A stretch of DNA of 64,000 nucleotides, taken from Streptomyces sp. NBC_01235. Lineage in GTDB: Bacteria > Actinomycetota > Actinomycetes > Streptomycetales > Streptomycetaceae. Below are positions 63,306-64,000 of the stretch, in pieces (position 1 is the first letter of the stretch; every line of letters begins with the position of its first letter). The stretch spans positions 6,572,001 to 6,636,000 of the forward strand of contig NZ_CP108513.1 of the NCBI RefSeq assembly GCF_035989285.1. Reading direction: 5' to 3'. The position numbers and the translations under genes were made by a program. The notes beneath the pieces are model-generated. The model saw only the letters and a program-made list of their open reading frames with translations. It did no database searches and was not told the DNA's origin.

Positions 63306-63337
63306 CCGGCGTGCTTCACTGGACGCCGGCCCCTTTT
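63306..63337 (+). terminator. Hairpin with T run after the GNAT gene
   Basis: CCGGCGT (63306-63312) pairs with ACGCCGG (63323-63329), followed by CCCCTTTT. Intrinsic terminator just before the DUF4229 gene. Confidence 0.65.
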
Positions 63338-63359
63338 GGAAACGGAAGAGTGGATTGAC

Positions 63360-63668
63360 ATGCTCCGCTACACACTGATGCGCCTCGGTGTCTTCGCCGG
63401 CTGCCTCGTGGTCGTCTGGGGTCTCGTCTACTCGGGCGTCGTCCCGCGCGGCCTCGGCGACTCCAACATCATGTGGGTCGTCCTGCTCTCGCTGGTGATC
63501 TCCGCGCCGATCAGCTTCGTGGTGCTGCGCAAGGAGCGCGACCGCGCCTCGGTGACGGTCGTGGAGCGCGTGGACCGCATGAAGGCCAACCTGGAGGCCA
63601 ACCGGTCCCAGGAGGACGCCACGGTCGACGAGACGACGCGTACCCAGGGCCGGACGCAGACCTCATAG
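63360..63668 (+). CDS. DUF4229 small membrane protein
   Basis: Protein of 102 aa from the ATG at 63360. Two membrane helices (LGVFAGCLVVVWGLVYSG and IMWVVLLSLVISAPISFVVL) are followed by a charged helix RKERDRASVTVVERVDR. Common in actinomycetes; function unknown. Confidence 0.88.
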   Translation: MLRYTLMRLGVFAGCLVVVWGLVYSGVVPRGLGDSNIMWVVLLSLVISAPISFVVLRKERDRASVTVVERVDRMKANLEANRSQEDATVDETTRTQGRTQTS

Positions 63669-63718
63669 CTGCTGCTCGGCGGGGGCCGGGTCCGGTCGGG
63701 CCCAACTACGCTGTGCGC

Positions 63719-64000
63719 ATGGGTGCCGTGAAGACCAAGCGGATGCCGCGCGCGGTCCGTGAGCAGCAGATGCTGGACGCCGCCGTGGAGACCTTCGGCC
63801 GCCGCGGGTACATGGCCGCGTCGATGGACGAGATAGCCGAACTCGCGGGCGTGTCCAAGCCGTTGGTGTACCTGTACCTGAACTCCAAGGAAGACCTCTT
63901 CACCGCCTGTATCCGGCGCGAGGCCAAGGCGCTCGTCGAGGCGGTCCGCACCGGCGTCCGCACCGACCTGCCCGCCGACCGCCAACTCTGGGACGGACTA
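63719..64000 (+). CDS. TetR-family regulator, cut by window end
   Basis: The first 94 codons are seen. Helix-turn-helix: MDEIAELAGVSKPLVYLYLN. TACGCT (63707-63712) fits a -10 box 6 bases before the ATG, so the transcript is probably leaderless. The ligand domain lies beyond the window. Confidence 0.9.
   Translation, partial: MGAVKTKRMPRAVREQQMLDAAVETFGRRGYMAASMDEIAELAGVSKPLVYLYLNSKEDLFTACIRREAKALVEAVRTGVRTDLPADRQLWDGL

Noticed and set aside
1..64000. CRISPR arrays, tRNA or rRNA genes, riboswitches
   Set aside because: None recognised by eye; short structured RNAs without strong sequence signatures could be missed.

Overview
The window is chromosomal DNA from a high-GC actinomycete, almost certainly a Streptomyces. 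It has third-position G/C bias, many GTG starts, GTGA/ATGA overlaps and leaderless promoters. It also has families typical of the genus (DUF574 methyltransferase, CU044_5270, LppU/SCO3897, DUF4229) and the futalosine menaquinone genes. I saw no tRNA, rRNA or CRISPR array.

Layout. (1) 0-14.9 kb: accessory core genes, with an MHS-type MFS transporter and a PaaX-family regulator, a DUF574 methyltransferase, small membrane and SHOCT proteins, an SDR dehydrogenase, a YihY-like membrane protein, a DUF2252 protein between two internally deleted pseudogenes (GMC oxidoreductase, GH15 glucoamylase), a ClC-type channel, and a WYL regulator divergent from a VOC/monooxygenase pair. (2) 15-19.6 kb: a lipoprotein, a large secreted BNR-type protein, and decayed copies of an XRE/YdcF/DUF6087 module. 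(3) 19.68-35.33 kb: an integrative element bounded by a 66-bp near-identical direct repeat that duplicates the 3' end of the gene at 35257-35688. Its tyrosine integrase (about 34.3-35.2 kb) is dead. (4) 35.3-45.9 kb: conserved core with hemL and a histidine phosphatase, a complete resA-ccdA-resB-ccsB cytochrome c maturation operon, and an ECF sigma factor with a CU044_5270 protein. (5) 46-57.5 kb: an ATPase/periplasmic-binding-protein pair, a broken VapC-type toxin, an ArsR/quinone reductase pair, a 2OG oxygenase and deaminase, a CDP-alcohol phosphotransferase, and regulators. (6) 57.6-64 kb: menaquinone genes mqnL, mqnP, ubiX and mqnE with an Lrp regulator, then GNAT, DUF4229 and a TetR gene cut by the window end.

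The element carries the most interesting material. An alpha/beta-hydrolase gene overlaps (GTGA) a gene that originally encoded one protein of about 1473 aa: caspase-like protease, STAND/NACHT-like ATPase, then beta-propeller. An IS1380-family element of 1673 bp with a TTAG target duplication now splits it. Removing the IS and one TTAG restores a single open frame. I read this as a disabled hydrolase-caspase-STAND conflict system. The same element carries a tight operon of small proteins, a 48-aa peptide gene with a strong ribosome binding site, a JmjC/ROXA-like oxygenase, an aldo/keto reductase and an APH-fold kinase. This is a candidate peptide- or protein-modification cassette. It is divergent from an XRE-TPR regulator, a YdcF protein and a WbqC protein.

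Relics of the same XRE/YdcF module and of the element's left end (14983-15058) lie just outside the left att repeat. They suggest an older related element once sat in tandem at the same site.
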